A stretch of DNA of 64,000 nucleotides from Sphingopyxis macrogoltabida (GTDB lineage: Bacteria; Pseudomonadota; Alphaproteobacteria; Sphingomonadales; Sphingomonadaceae): the NCBI RefSeq assembly GCF_001307295.1, contig NZ_CP012700.1, positions 685,001-749,000 on the forward strand, read 5' to 3'. A program made the position numbers and the translations under genes. Position 1 is the stretch's first letter. Each line of letters starts with the position of its first letter. Positions 37,356-46,027 of the stretch are shown here, one piece after another. A model generated the notes under the pieces. That model made no database searches and was not told the DNA's origin. It saw only the letters and a program-made list of their open reading frames with translations.

Positions 37356-38068
37356 CGATGCGGCGGCGCATGACGATCGCGGCGGTGCTGTTGGCGCTGA
37401 TCCTCATCATCGCGACCTTCCCGATGCGGCTCGCGCTGGGCCTGTCGGGTGCGACCGATGCGGGGATATCGGCGCGCGAAATTCGCGGTTCGATATGGTC
37501 GGGTGAGCTGGTCGACGCGCGGCTCGGCGCGCTGCCGCTCGGTACCGTGCGCGCCAGCCTGTCGCCGCTCGCCCTGCTCGGCGGGCGCACCGAACTCGTC
37601 TTCTCGCGCACCGACGCGCGGCTCGGCGCGCTTGCGGGGCGCCTCCATGGCAGTGATCCGCGCGGGATGTCCGAAATCAATGGCATGACATCGCTGGCGG
37701 GCGGCTTCGGACTCATCCCCGTGGATACCATCCGCTTCGAGGGCGCGACGGCGCGGTTCGACGCGGCTGGCAAATGCGTCGAAGCGGCCGGCCGCTTGCA
37801 GCTGGTGGTCGGCACGACGATCGCCGGGCTCGATCTGTCGCGCGGGCTGTCGGGACCGCTCCGCTGCGCGGGCGGACGGGCGCAAGCCACGCTCGCCAGC
37901 CAGTCTGGAATGGAGCGGCTGACTTTGTCGTTCGACGGCCGCGGCGCCTATCGCGCCGGCTTGGCGATCAATGTCGACCGCGACCCGGCGATGGCGGCGG
38001 CGCTTGCCGCGCTGGGTTTCAAGCCGGGGCAGGGCGGTTTCGTCCTGACCAGCGCGGGCCGTTTCTGA
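37352..38068 (+). CDS. gspN: Type II secretion system protein N
   Basis: The protein of about 238 residues has one N-terminal membrane helix and a periplasmic domain with the family segment REIRGSIWSGEL near residue 42. GspN occurs in a subset of type II systems. GTG 37352 is preferred because the AGGAAGG-type site lies about 8 nt upstream and the 4-nt overlap matches the rest of the operon; ATG 37358, two codons later, is the alternative. Confidence 0.85.
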   Translation: MTMRRRMTIAAVLLALILIIATFPMRLALGLSGATDAGISAREIRGSIWSGELVDARLGALPLGTVRASLSPLALLGGRTELVFSRTDARLGALAGRLHGSDPRGMSEINGMTSLAGGFGLIPVDTIRFEGATARFDAAGKCVEAAGRLQLVVGTTIAGLDLSRGLSGPLRCAGGRAQATLASQSGMERLTLSFDGRGAYRAGLAINVDRDPAMAAALAALGFKPGQGGFVLTSAGRF

Positions 38069-38069
38069 G

Positions 38070-38846
38070 GTGCCCGACCCGGGCGCCTTGCCCGTGGGCA
38101 TCGGTGTCGCTTTCGCCGCGCTGATCGGGCTCGTCCTCGGCAGCTTTATCGCGACATTGGTGATGCGCTGGCCGCAAGGGCGATCGGTGCTCGGGCGTTC
38201 GCAATGCGACGCCTGCCACCAGCCGCTCGACGTCCGCGACCTTGTTCCCCTGCTGTCGGCTTTATGGTCGCGCGGACGATGTCGCCGATGCGGCGCGCCG
38301 ATCGATCCTTTTCACGGCCGGGTCGAGATCGTCTCGGCGCTGATCGGCGCCGTGGCGCTGGTGTCGATGGCGGGGACGGCGGGTTGGCTCTGGGCCTTGT
38401 TCGGCTGGCTGCTGCTGCCGCTCGCACTGCTCGATGCACGCCATTTCTGGCTACCCGACCGGTTGAATGCCCTCCTCGCCATGGTGGGCCTGCTCTTCGC
38501 CGGCCCGCTGCTCGGCACACCGTTGCTCGATCGCTGGATCGGCGCACTTGCCGGGGGACTGGTCCTCGCGGCCATAGCCCTGCTTTACCGTCGCGTGCGC
38601 GGGGCCGAGGGCATGGGCGGCGGCGACCCGAAGCTCGTCGCGGCGGTCGGCGCCTGGCTCGGCTGGCAGGCGCTGCCGCTGATGCTGCTCCTCGCCAGTC
38701 TGGGCGGCATTGCGTGGGTGCTCGTTGCGCAGAAAAGGGAAGGGGACGCGCCGCTGGCGTTGCGGCGCGTCCCCTTCGGCGTTTTCCTCTGCGCCGCGGC
38801 GTGGATCGCGGTGCCGGTCTGGCTGTCGTTGATCAGCGCTCGATAA
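38070..38846 (+). CDS. gspO: Prepilin peptidase (A24 family)
   Basis: This membrane aspartyl protease of 258 residues cleaves and N-methylates GspG-K. The N-terminal cytoplasmic zinc domain has two CxxC pairs (CDACH ... CRRCG). The catalytic aspartates lie in ALLDARHFWLPD and GGGDPKLVAAVG. GTG 38070 lies 1 nt after gspN. Its 3' end overlaps the convergent pal gene by 14 nt. It closes a full gspC-O operon of 13 genes. Confidence 0.95.
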   Translation: MPDPGALPVGIGVAFAALIGLVLGSFIATLVMRWPQGRSVLGRSQCDACHQPLDVRDLVPLLSALWSRGRCRRCGAPIDPFHGRVEIVSALIGAVALVSMAGTAGWLWALFGWLLLPLALLDARHFWLPDRLNALLAMVGLLFAGPLLGTPLLDRWIGALAGGLVLAAIALLYRRVRGAEGMGGGDPKLVAAVGAWLGWQALPLMLLLASLGGIAWVLVAQKREGDAPLALRRVPFGVFLCAAAWIAVPVWLSLISAR

Positions 38847-39342
38847 CGACGGTCACCGCGCGGCGGTTCTGCGCCCAGGCTTCCTCGTTCGATCCGACCG
38901 CAGCGGGGCGTTCCTTGCCATAGCTGATCACCTGGATCCGGTTCGGATCGATGCCGAGCGAGGCGAGATAGTTTTTCGCGGCATTGGCACGGCGTTCCCC
39001 GAGCGCGATATTATAGTCGCGGGTGCCGCGTTCGTCGGCATGGCCTTCGAGCAGGACGCGGACCGCCGGGTTGCGCTGCAGCCACTGCGCCTGGCTCTGC
39101 AACGTGGCCTGATCCTCGGCATCGACATTATACTGGTCGAAACCGAAGAAGATGCGGTCCGAAGACACGTTGGCGATGAAATCCTGTTGCGAGCCGGGGA
39201 CGACGCCGCCGGTGCTGGGTCCGGTATCGGTGCCCGTGCCTTCGGGGGCCGGGGGCAGCGTGTCAGGGGCCTTTTTCGAACAGGCACCAACAGCGAGCAT
39301 GGTGATCGCCGCGATCATCGCGGTGGTTTTGCGTATCGTCAT
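38833..39342 (-). CDS. pal: Peptidoglycan-associated lipoprotein
   Basis: The 169-residue outer-membrane lipoprotein has a lipobox LAVGAC at about residue 21 and a C-terminal OmpA-like domain with the peptidoglycan-binding segment GHADERGTRDYN and LGERRANAAKNYL. It is the outer-membrane anchor of the Tol-Pal system that keeps envelope layers together during division. It is last in the ybgC-tolQRAB-pal order, with a 113-nt gap after tolB that may hold its own promoter. Confidence 0.95.
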   Translation of the reverse strand: MTIRKTTAMIAAITMLAVGACSKKAPDTLPPAPEGTGTDTGPSTGGVVPGSQQDFIANVSSDRIFFGFDQYNVDAEDQATLQSQAQWLQRNPAVRVLLEGHADERGTRDYNIALGERRANAAKNYLASLGIDPNRIQVISYGKERPAAVGSNEEAWAQNRRAVTVVIER

Positions 39343-39455
39343 GTCTTCTGTCCTCTTGTTGTTGCACTCTTATGGTGACCATGCGGAGTTAAGCCGCATC
39401 GGGATGGCGATTCAACCCCGCGGATTTCCTTTGGTTCCGCCTCGGGCTTCGTCGA

Positions 39456-40829
39456 TCAGGGGAGCACCGGGCCCCAGCTCGGGTCCGAGCCGTCCTGCGG
39501 GGTCGGCAGACGGCGCAGGTTCACACCGGTCAGGTCGACCTGCCACAGGCTCGATTTGCCTTCGCGGCCGGGCGAGGTGCGGAAGAACTGGATGACGCGG
39601 CCATTCGGCGACCAGGTCGGCGCTTCGTCCTGCCAGCTATTGGTGAGCAGGCGGACGCCGCCGCCCGCCGGGGTCATCACGCCGACGCGGAATTCGCCGC
39701 CGCCCATGCGGGTGAAGGCGATGAGGTCGCCGCGCGGCGACCATTCGGGGGTCGCATAACGCCCGCCGCCAAAGCTGATCCGCTGTTGGTTCGATCCGTC
39801 GATGTTCATCGTATAGATTTGCTGGCTGCCCGACCGGTCGCTTTCGAACACGATCTTCTTGCCGTCGGGCGAGAAGCTGCCGCCGACGTCGATTCCCGCG
39901 GTGGTCGTCAGCCGCACCGGCGTCCCGCCATTGGCCGAGATGCGATAGATGTCGGTGTTGCCGCCGACCGCCATCGAATAGAGGATCTGCGTGCCGTCGG
40001 GCGACCAGCGCGGCGCGAAGGTGGCGTTGCCGCTTTCGGTCACCAGCTTCTGCGAGCCGCTCGCGACGTCATAGATGAAGACGCGGACGCGGTTGTTCAG
40101 ATAGCTGACGTAGACGATCTTCTTGTAATCGGGCGAAAAGCGAGGGGATATCGCCAGCGCCTGACCGTTGGTGATGAAACGGTGGTTGCCGCCGTCCGAA
40201 TCCATAATCGCGAGCCGCTTGATGCGGTTCCCCTTCGGCCCGCTCTCGGCGATGTACGCGACGCGGCTGTCGAAGAAGGGTGCTTCACCGGACAGGCGCG
40301 AATAAATGGCGTCGGCGCATTTATGCGCGGCGCGGCGCCAGTCGCCCGGCTGGATTTCGAACCCCTGCCGCACCAGTTCGCTGCCGAGGGCGGTGTCGTA
40401 AAGGTAGCAGCCTACGATCAGCCCGCCGGTGCTGTTGGTACGCACGAAGCCATGGACGACATTCTCGGCATTGCGCGCCTGCCAGTCGGCAAAGCGCGGC
40501 GCGGTGACTTCGGGCATGGTGATCGCGCGGACGCTGCCCGGACCGAGCGGGGCATAGAGCCCGCTGCGTTCGAGGTCGGCGGCGATGACCTCGGCGATCT
40601 GGCGGCCGAGGCTGTCGGTGCGCATCCCGGCGACGGTCGTGACCGCGGGGGTGGCCAGCGCCGGGATGGCGATGACGGTGCGGTCCTGCGACAATTGCCC
40701 TTCGATCGTCTCGCGCGGTTCGGTTTGAACGGTCGCGGGGGGCGCGACGGGGGCAGGTGTTTCCTGAGCATATACGGGCGCTGCGGTCAGCAGCAAGGCA
40801 AGCGACAGACTGATGGAACGGAGCGTCAT
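39456..40829 (-). CDS. tolB: Tol-Pal system beta-propeller protein
   Basis: The 457-residue periplasmic protein has a signal peptide ending AYAQ-like (TAAPVYAQ), an N-terminal alpha/beta domain and a C-terminal six-bladed beta-propeller with repeated motifs of the form FSPDGKKIVFESDRSG. It binds Pal and TolA. ATG 40829 is chosen over the longer frame (which would read into tolA) because the signal peptide starts there and a purine-rich AGAGGTAAGAG precedes it. The gene starts 5 nt after tolA. Confidence 0.95.
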   Translation of the reverse strand: MTLRSISLSLALLLTAAPVYAQETPAPVAPPATVQTEPRETIEGQLSQDRTVIAIPALATPAVTTVAGMRTDSLGRQIAEVIAADLERSGLYAPLGPGSVRAITMPEVTAPRFADWQARNAENVVHGFVRTNSTGGLIVGCYLYDTALGSELVRQGFEIQPGDWRRAAHKCADAIYSRLSGEAPFFDSRVAYIAESGPKGNRIKRLAIMDSDGGNHRFITNGQALAISPRFSPDYKKIVYVSYLNNRVRVFIYDVASGSQKLVTESGNATFAPRWSPDGTQILYSMAVGGNTDIYRISANGGTPVRLTTTAGIDVGGSFSPDGKKIVFESDRSGSQQIYTMNIDGSNQQRISFGGGRYATPEWSPRGDLIAFTRMGGGEFRVGVMTPAGGGVRLLTNSWQDEAPTWSPNGRVIQFFRTSPGREGKSSLWQVDLTGVNLRRLPTPQDGSDPSWGPVLP

Positions 40830-40834
40830 TTCTC

Positions 40835-41656
40835 TTACCTCTTGATGAAATCGAGCGTGTAATTCTGCCAGAAGCTGTAATTTTCTTCGGGCAGGTCGAA
40901 GGGCGCGGCGAGTTCGACCGCGCGTTTGGCACATTCCTGGTGGCGCTGGACCTGGAACTTGTTGCTGTCGTTCTCGCCCGTCGTCGTGACACTGGTGAAG
41001 CCCGCGAGCGCGCCCGACTGGGTCAGGCGGAACTTCACCACTGTCTTGAGCTGGTCAACATCGACGCCCGAAACGCGGCAGCCATTCCAACGCGGCGCGA
41101 CCGCCGACTTGATGCTGACGTCGATCGAGCGTTTGACTTCCGCAGCGGTTTTCGCGGCGGGGGCGCCCTTGCTCGGCGCCTTGGTCTGTTCGCGGCCGAG
41201 CCCGTCGGTGATGCCATCGAGGCGGCCGGTCGGGCGCGCCGTTGCCTTTTTGGCCGGAGCCGATTTGGGCGCCGCCTTGGGCGTCGCCTTCTTGACCGCA
41301 GGCGGGGTCTTCTTGGGCGGTGCCGGCGTCGGACGTGCGACCTGTTTCGGCGCCGGCGCCGGGGTCGGGCGAACGATCGGCTCGGGCTCGGGCGGCGCCG
41401 GCATCGGTTCGGGCGCCGCGATGTCGATGGCATCCTCTTGGCCCAGCCGCGCGGCAGGCGGGGTTTCGCTGATCACCGGCGCGCTGGATGTCGCGGCGGT
41501 TTCGGCGATCAGGTCGACCTCCATCGGCGGATTATCGAAACGCCGCTCGCCCGCGGTCCATTGTACCGAGAGCAGGCCGATGATCAGCACATGCGCGACC
41601 ACTGCGACAATGATGCCGCTTCGCTGATTGCCCCTCTCTGCCCGTGTTACGGCCAT
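40835..41656 (-). CDS. tolA: Tol-Pal system energy-transducing protein
   Basis: The 273-residue inner-membrane protein has one N-terminal helix (about residues 11-31), a Pro/Ala/Lys-rich periplasmic arm (about residues 70-165), and a small C-terminal domain of TonB/TolA type with a cysteine pair. It transmits TolQR motion to TolB-Pal. ATG 41656 is chosen over 41689, giving the usual short cytoplasmic N-terminus. Synteny with tolR and tolB makes the call firm despite low sequence complexity in the arm. Confidence 0.92.
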   Translation of the reverse strand: MAVTRAERGNQRSGIIVAVVAHVLIIGLLSVQWTAGERRFDNPPMEVDLIAETAATSSAPVISETPPAARLGQEDAIDIAAPEPMPAPPEPEPIVRPTPAPAPKQVARPTPAPPKKTPPAVKKATPKAAPKSAPAKKATARPTGRLDGITDGLGREQTKAPSKGAPAAKTAAEVKRSIDVSIKSAVAPRWNGCRVSGVDVDQLKTVVKFRLTQSGALAGFTSVTTTGENDSNKFQVQRHQECAKRAVELAAPFDLPEENYSFWQNYTLDFIKR

Positions 41657-41666
41657 GATTTCCAGC

Positions 41667-42164
41667 CTATTGCCCGGTTTCTGAACCACGGGTGACCACG
41701 GCGGGTTCGGTGTCGGAGCCCGTCGTGACCAATGCGATCCGCGAAAGCCCGGCGCGGTTGAGTTCGCCCATCACGCGCATCACGCGGCCGTAATCGAGCC
41801 CCTTGTCGGCGCGCAGCATGATCTGCCGGGGGCGTTCGCCCTCCTTTTGCTCGCGCACGATGGCGTCGAGCCGGGCCGGGAGTTCGGCCTCGCTCACCTG
41901 TTCCTCGCCGATATAGAGCGTGTCGTCGCCGGTGATCGACAATTGCACCGGTTCCTGTTCCTCGGTCTCGACCGGCTTGGCGCGACTTTCGGGAAGATCG
42001 ACGGGAACGGCGGAGGCTAGCAGCGGCGCGGTGATCATGAAGATGATCAGCAGCACCAGCATCACGTCGACGAGCGGCGTGACGTTGATTTCCGACATCG
42101 GCGCGCGACGGCTGCCGCGGCCGCGTCGTCCGCCGATGCTCCCCGAAGGACCGGTCATGCCCAT
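41667..42164 (-). CDS. tolR: Tol-Pal system protein, ExbD/TolR family
   Basis: The 165-residue bitopic protein has the family signature MSEINVTPLVDVMLVLLIIFMI, including the aspartate in the membrane helix that takes part in proton use, and a periplasmic domain (segment GDDTLYIGEEQ). It forms the motor with TolQ. It overlaps the tolQ stop by one nucleotide (TGATG), showing translational coupling. Confidence 0.96.
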   Translation of the reverse strand: MGMTGPSGSIGGRRGRGSRRAPMSEINVTPLVDVMLVLLIIFMITAPLLASAVPVDLPESRAKPVETEEQEPVQLSITGDDTLYIGEEQVSEAELPARLDAIVREQKEGERPRQIMLRADKGLDYGRVMRVMGELNRAGLSRIALVTTGSDTEPAVVTRGSETGQ

Positions 42165-42862
42165 CAGGCTTCGACCTCGAGCTCGCGGCTGAAGGTGGCG
42201 TGCAACCCGTCGGCAAAGCGCCCCAGCCGCGATTCGAGCCGGTTCAGCCGCTGCGAAAAGGCGTTGTAGGCGATCACCGCGGGAATGGCGGCAAACAGGC
42301 CGATAGCGGTCGCGAACAATGCTTCGGCGATGCCCGGTGCGACGACCGCGAGACTGCTGTTGTTCGATGCGGCGATCGCGGTGAAGCTGCGCATGATTCC
42401 CCAGACAGTGCCGAACAGGCCGACGAAGGGTGCGACCGCGCCGATTGTCGCGAGCGTGCCGATCTTTTCGGCCAGCTTGTCGACCTCGCCGGCGATGGCG
42501 GCGTTCATCGCGATGCCCAGCCGTTCGCGCGTGCCGTCGCGGTCAACATTCTTGCCTGCGGTCGAGCGTCGCCATTCGCTGATTCCGGCGGCGAGGATCT
42601 TTGCACTGGGCAATTCCTCGCGGCCATTTTCGTCATAGAATTTGTCGAGATTGCCGGCGCGCCAGAAATCGCGTTCGAAGCGTTCGGAGGCGCCCATCAG
42701 CTTGCCGACGCTGCGGCCGTGGGTGAAAATCACCGCCCAGACATAGATGGAGGCGAGCAGCAGCCCGATCATCACGCCCTTCACGATCCAGTCGGCCTGC
42801 AGGAACAGCGCGATGGGGGACAAAGTCGCCGCGTCGGCGGCCAGCTTGATATTGTCTAGCAA
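42164..42862 (-). CDS. tolQ: Tol-Pal system protein, ExbB/TolQ family
   Basis: The 232-residue inner-membrane protein has three helices (about residues 18-40, 130-155 and 170-195) with the conserved segment GLFGTVWGIMRSF and the threonine-bearing GTVWG region lining the proton path. It forms a pentamer around TolR. It overlaps ybgC by 7 nt. Confidence 0.96.
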   Translation of the reverse strand: MLDNIKLAADAATLSPIALFLQADWIVKGVMIGLLLASIYVWAVIFTHGRSVGKLMGASERFERDFWRAGNLDKFYDENGREELPSAKILAAGISEWRRSTAGKNVDRDGTRERLGIAMNAAIAGEVDKLAEKIGTLATIGAVAPFVGLFGTVWGIMRSFTAIAASNNSSLAVVAPGIAEALFATAIGLFAAIPAVIAYNAFSQRLNRLESRLGRFADGLHATFSRELEVEA

Positions 42863-43335
42863 GGGATATTCTCTCCATTCATGATGGCGGTAAACCGGTC
42901 GGCCCAGCCCGCCGGCTGGCGGCGTGGCCGCCCCCCGGGCGACAGGAAGGCTGCCGTGACCTGCCCGTCCGTTAATGTCTCGCCGCTTAACGTGTCAGTC
43001 CCGCGAAGGATGCGCTGCGCGATGATCACGCTAGCCCCGCGCACCGCCTCGACGGTGCTGACGACCAGCAGGTCGTCGTCCAGCTTTGCGGGGCTGCGGT
43101 ATTTGATTGCCAGGTCGGTCACCGCCCACGCGCCCTCGCCGGCTTCCATCGCGGCGCGCTGGTCGATGCCCGCAAGGCGCAGCATGTCCGAGCGTGCCCG
43201 TTCCATGTAGCGCAGATAATTGGCGTGGTAGACGATGCCGCTGAGATCGGTGTCCTCGAAATAGACGCGTGCCCGATAATGGTGCGCGGCCCCGACAAAA
43301 GCACCGGGGACGAAAGAAGGCGGGACGTTTGCCAT
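42856..43335 (-). CDS. ybgC: Tol-Pal-associated acyl-CoA thioesterase
   Basis: The 159-residue hotdog-fold enzyme has the YbgC signature YFEDTDLSGIVYHANYLRYMERAR with the catalytic aspartate near residue 29. It hydrolyses short acyl-CoA or acyl-ACP and is the customary first gene of tol-pal operons. It overlaps tolQ. About 100 nt separate it from ruvB; the operon promoter probably lies there. Confidence 0.94.
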   Translation of the reverse strand: MANVPPSFVPGAFVGAAHHYRARVYFEDTDLSGIVYHANYLRYMERARSDMLRLAGIDQRAAMEAGEGAWAVTDLAIKYRSPAKLDDDLLVVSTVEAVRGASVIIAQRILRGTDTLSGETLTDGQVTAAFLSPGGRPRRQPAGWADRFTAIMNGENIPC

Positions 43336-43435
43336 TGTCTGATCGATAGCGGGGCAACGACTCGTCGCAAACCCCTCTTAAACGGTTCGTCGCAGATCGA
43401 AGCCGGTTGGCAGAATGAAATCGGCAGAAATCCGC

Positions 43436-44464
43436 CTATTTTTGCTGATCGAATAGTCCATCCTGCGATCCGGCGGGCGGATTGAGCCCCAGATGCTTCC
43501 ATGCGCTGGCGTTGAGCATGCGGCCGCGCGCGGTGCGCGCGATCAGCCCGATTTGCAACAGATAGGGTTCGACGACATCCTCGATCGTGTCGCGCGGCTC
43601 TGACAATCCGGCCGCGAGGGTTTCGACCCCGACCGGCCCGCCGCGATAGATATCGGCGATCATCGTCAGATAGCGCCGGTCCATCGCATCGAGCCCGAGC
43701 GCGTCGACCTCCAGCCGGTTGAGCGCCGCATCGGCCGCCTTCGCATCAACCACTGCGTGCCCCGCGACGGTCGCGAAATCGCGCACGCGGCGGAGCAGCC
43801 GCCCGGCGATGCGCGGCGTCCCCCGCGAGCGCTTCGCGATTTCGAGCGCGCCGTCGGATGCGATCGGCAGCGCGAGCAGCCGCGCGGCGCGCGTGATCAC
43901 CTGTTCGAGTTCGGCATGGGTGTAGAAATTGAGCCGTACCGGAATGCCGAAACGGTCGCGCAGCGGCGTCGTCAGCAGGCCCTGCCGCGTCGTCGCGCCG
44001 ACGAGGGTGAATTTGGGCAGGTCGATGCGGACGCTGCGCGCCGACGGTCCTTCGCCGATCATAATGTCGAGCGCGCGATCCTCCATCGCCGGGTAGAGGA
44101 TTTCCTCGACCGCGGGCGAGAGCCGGTGGATTTCGTCGATGAACAGGACGTCGCCGTCCTCGAGATTGGTGAGCAGCGCGGCGAGGTCGCCGGCCTTGGC
44201 GATCACCGGGCCGCTGGTCGAGCGGAACCCGACGCCGAGCTCCTTCGCGACGATCTGCGCGAGGGTCGTCTTGCCGAGCCCGGGCGGTCCGAAGAACAGC
44301 ACATGGTCGAGCGCGTCGCCGCGTGCCTTCGCGGCTTCGACGAAGATACGCAAATTCTCGCGCGCCGCCGCCTGGCCGACGAATTCGGCGAGCGACTTCG
44401 GCCGCAGCGCGGCATCGGCATCCTCGGGGGTGCGAATGGGGGTGGTAAGGGCGGGCTCAGTCAT
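43436..44464 (-). CDS. ruvB: Holliday junction branch-migration ATPase
   Basis: The 342-residue AAA+ motor contains Walker [12 protein letters not shown] (about residues 58-68), Walker [10 protein letters not shown], sensor ATTRQGLL, the arginine-finger segment LRDRFGI, and the C-terminal winged helix ([15 protein letters not shown]). It drives branch migration with RuvA. Its start overlaps the GFA-like gene by 8 nt, so ruvB is still co-transcribed with upstream genes although two extra genes now separate it from ruvA. Confidence 0.97.
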   Translation of the reverse strand: MTEPALTTPIRTPEDADAALRPKSLAEFVGQAAARENLRIFVEAAKARGDALDHVLFFGPPGLGKTTLAQIVAKELGVGFRSTSGPVIAKAGDLAALLTNLEDGDVLFIDEIHRLSPAVEEILYPAMEDRALDIMIGEGPSARSVRIDLPKFTLVGATTRQGLLTTPLRDRFGIPVRLNFYTHAELEQVITRAARLLALPIASDGALEIAKRSRGTPRIAGRLLRRVRDFATVAGHAVVDAKAADAALNRLEVDALGLDAMDRRYLTMIADIYRGGPVGVETLAAGLSEPRDTIEDVVEPYLLQIGLIARTARGRMLNASAWKHLGLNPPAGSQDGLFDQQK

Positions 44465-44864
44465 AACGCTCTATTGCCTCGCCGAGGATACAAACCCAAG
44501 GTAACTGACGATCCTCATAGACTGAAAATTGCGGCTCGAAGTCATGGCCGGGTTCGAAATTGCCGATCGGCACGGCATAGCTGTCGAGTTCCGGGCGGTT
44601 GAGAAACCAGAGCGTTGAGCCGCAGTCCTTACAAAAGTAGAAGTCCGCGAGCGTGCCGCTGCCGCCGGCATGTTGGTACAATTTCGCTTCGCCTTCGGTG
44701 CGAACCTGATCGGCCGGGAAGCGCGCCTGTGCGGAAAAGGCGCTTCCGCTCCGCGCCTTGCAATTGCGACAGTGGCAGACGGATACGCGGATCGGTTCGC
44801 CCGAGCAGACGATGCGGAGCTGGCCGCAGCGGCAGGAGGCGTTGCGGGTGGGGGTGTCGGTCAC
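44457..44864 (-). CDS. GFA/CENP-V-family zinc-binding protein
   Basis: The protein of about 135 residues has zinc ligands in the pattern SCRCG, CHCRNC, and a late FCKDCG, the GFA (glutathione-dependent formaldehyde-activating-like) fold. Enzymatic activity is unproven for most members. GTG 44864 is chosen because further upstream the frame is encoded by the inverted repeat of the GIY-YIG element; the ribosome site is weak (AAGGAT about 13 nt away). It overlaps ruvB by 8 nt. It lies between the GIY-YIG element and ruvB, so it may have arrived with the insertion or predate it. Confidence 0.8.
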   Translation of the reverse strand: MTDTPTRNASCRCGQLRIVCSGEPIRVSVCHCRNCKARSGSAFSAQARFPADQVRTEGEAKLYQHAGGSGTLADFYFCKDCGSTLWFLNRPELDSYAVPIGNFEPGHDFEPQFSVYEDRQLPWVCILGEAIERYD

Positions 44865-44886
44865 GGCTTTGCGATATCCTTGAATT

Positions 44887-45279
44887 TCGTCATGCTGAAC
44901 TTGTTTCAGCATCCATGGCCCGGCGGATCGGCCCTGCGCCGACTTCGAAGGCGAGGTCGCGCCATTCGGGGTTGTCGGCCTCGATGAGATTGATTTTCCA
45001 TGGGCGATGCCAGTTTTTGAGCTGCTTTTCGCGCGCGATAGCAAGGGCCATTGTGCCGAAAAGCTCGAAATGGACGAGGCGATAGACACGATATTGGTCG
45101 GCAAAACCTTTTGTCGCGACATTTCGATGCTGCCACATCCGTTGCACAAGGTTGGAGGTGACGCCGATGTAGAGCGTGCCGCTGCGGTGGGTGGCGAGGA
45201 TGTAGGTGCAGGGCTGAAACGTATCGCGCATGGTGGAGCGCTTACGGCCATGGATGCTGAAACAAGTTCAGCATGACGA
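44887..45279. mobile_element. GIY-YIG element bounded by 34-bp perfect inverted repeats
   Basis: Positions 44887-44920 and 45246-45279 are exact reverse complements over 34 bp, each containing the palindrome ATGCTGAA..TTCAGCAT and ending TCGTCA / TGACGA at the outer edges. The 393-bp unit contains only the GIY-YIG gene: the gene starts 15 bp inside one repeat and takes its last nine codons and stop from the other. It sits between ruvA and the GFA-like gene. Mobility is inferred from structure; no target duplication was recognised. Confidence 0.65.
44890..45231 (-). CDS. GIY-YIG nuclease family protein
   Basis: This compact 113-residue protein is of the single-domain UPF0213-like group. The GIY-YIG halves are visible as TYILATHRSG and LYIGVTSNL, followed by the catalytic arginine in VQRMWQHR and the glutamate in the segment AREKQLKNW, with the family ending NPEWRDL. 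All expected catalytic residues seem intact. The C-terminus (MDAETSSA) and the stop codon are encoded by the bordering inverted repeat. No good ribosome-binding site precedes ATG 45231, so expression may depend on read-through from ruvA. Possible role: recognising or nicking the bordering palindrome. Confidence 0.88.
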   Translation of the reverse strand: MRDTFQPCTYILATHRSGTLYIGVTSNLVQRMWQHRNVATKGFADQYRVYRLVHFELFGTMALAIAREKQLKNWHRPWKINLIEADNPEWRDLAFEVGAGPIRRAMDAETSSA

Positions 45280-45300
45280 GGGAATGAGCGGTTGGCCTTT

Positions 45301-45900
45301 TCATTTCGCTGCCTTCTTGAGCGCGGCACGTACCAAGGCATCAAGGCTCGCGCCGGCGCCTAGCTCTTCACTTGCCGCGGCAACCGCAGCGCTCGCTTCG
45401 CCGGGCTTGAAGCCGAGGCCGGTGAGCGCGGTGACGGCGTCGCCGAGTGGGCCAGCGGTCGCTGCCAAGGATGGGCCGCTCCCCGCAATTCCTCCCAGCG
45501 CCCCCGCCTTGTCCTTCAGCTCATGCGTGATCCGCTGCGCGAGCTTCGGCCCGACGCCGTTGGCGCGCGCGATCATCGCGCTGTCGCCGCTCGCAAGCGC
45601 GCGCTGCAAGTCGCCGATTTCGAGCGCCGAGAGGATGGCGAGCGCGACCTTGGCGCCGACGCCCTGCACGCTGGTGAGCAGGCGGAACCAGTCGCGTTCC
45701 TCGGCCTTCGCAAAGCCGAGCAGGCGCAGGAAATCCTCGCCGACGAGCATTTCGGTATGGATGGTGACCCCGCCGCCGACCGGGCCCAGCGCGTCCAATG
45801 TGCGCGCCGAGGCTTCGACCAGATAGCCGACGCCGCCGACGTCGATCACCGCATGGCCTGCGCCGCTGGAATCGAGCCGTCCGGTGAGTTTCGCGATCAT
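45301..45900 (-). CDS. ruvA: Holliday junction DNA-binding protein
   Basis: The 199-residue protein has the N-terminal OB fold, two helix-hairpin-helix motifs in the middle ([30 protein letters not shown]), and a C-terminal domain that contacts RuvB. It holds the four-way junction for the RuvB motor. It is transcribed after ruvC, separated from it by a palindromic miniature element, and is followed 21 nt later by the GIY-YIG element. Confidence 0.96.
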   Translation of the reverse strand: MIAKLTGRLDSSGAGHAVIDVGGVGYLVEASARTLDALGPVGGGVTIHTEMLVGEDFLRLLGFAKAEERDWFRLLTSVQGVGAKVALAILSALEIGDLQRALASGDSAMIARANGVGPKLAQRITHELKDKAGALGGIAGSGPSLAATAGPLGDAVTALTGLGFKPGEASAAVAAASEELGAGASLDALVRAALKKAAK

Positions 45901-45949
45901 GGCCCGTGCCTAGCGCGAGGAGAACGAAAAGGGAATCAATTTCCCTCTT

Positions 45950-46024
45950 TCGTCATGCCGGACCTGATCCGGCATCCATATCTGCGACGCGGCGATCGAC
46001 CCCGGATCAAGTCCGGGGTGACGA
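45950..46024. repeat. Gene-less miniature of the GIY-YIG-type repeat between ruvC and ruvA
   Basis: The left arm 45950-45979 reads TCGTCATG, a palindrome CCGGA/TCCGG, then CATCCAT; the right arm 45998-46024 has CCCCGGA/TCCGGGG then TGACGA. Outer ends TCGTCA/TGACGA are inverted and identical to those of the GIY-YIG element. The unit is 75 bp with an 18-nt centre and begins 3 nt after the ruvC stop (reading the minus strand). Confidence 0.7.
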
Positions 46025-46027
46025 AAT

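Noticed and set aside
44887..45279. Classical insertion sequence
   Set aside because: No transposase with a DDE or HUH motif is present and no target-site duplication was visible; the only gene is a GIY-YIG nuclease.
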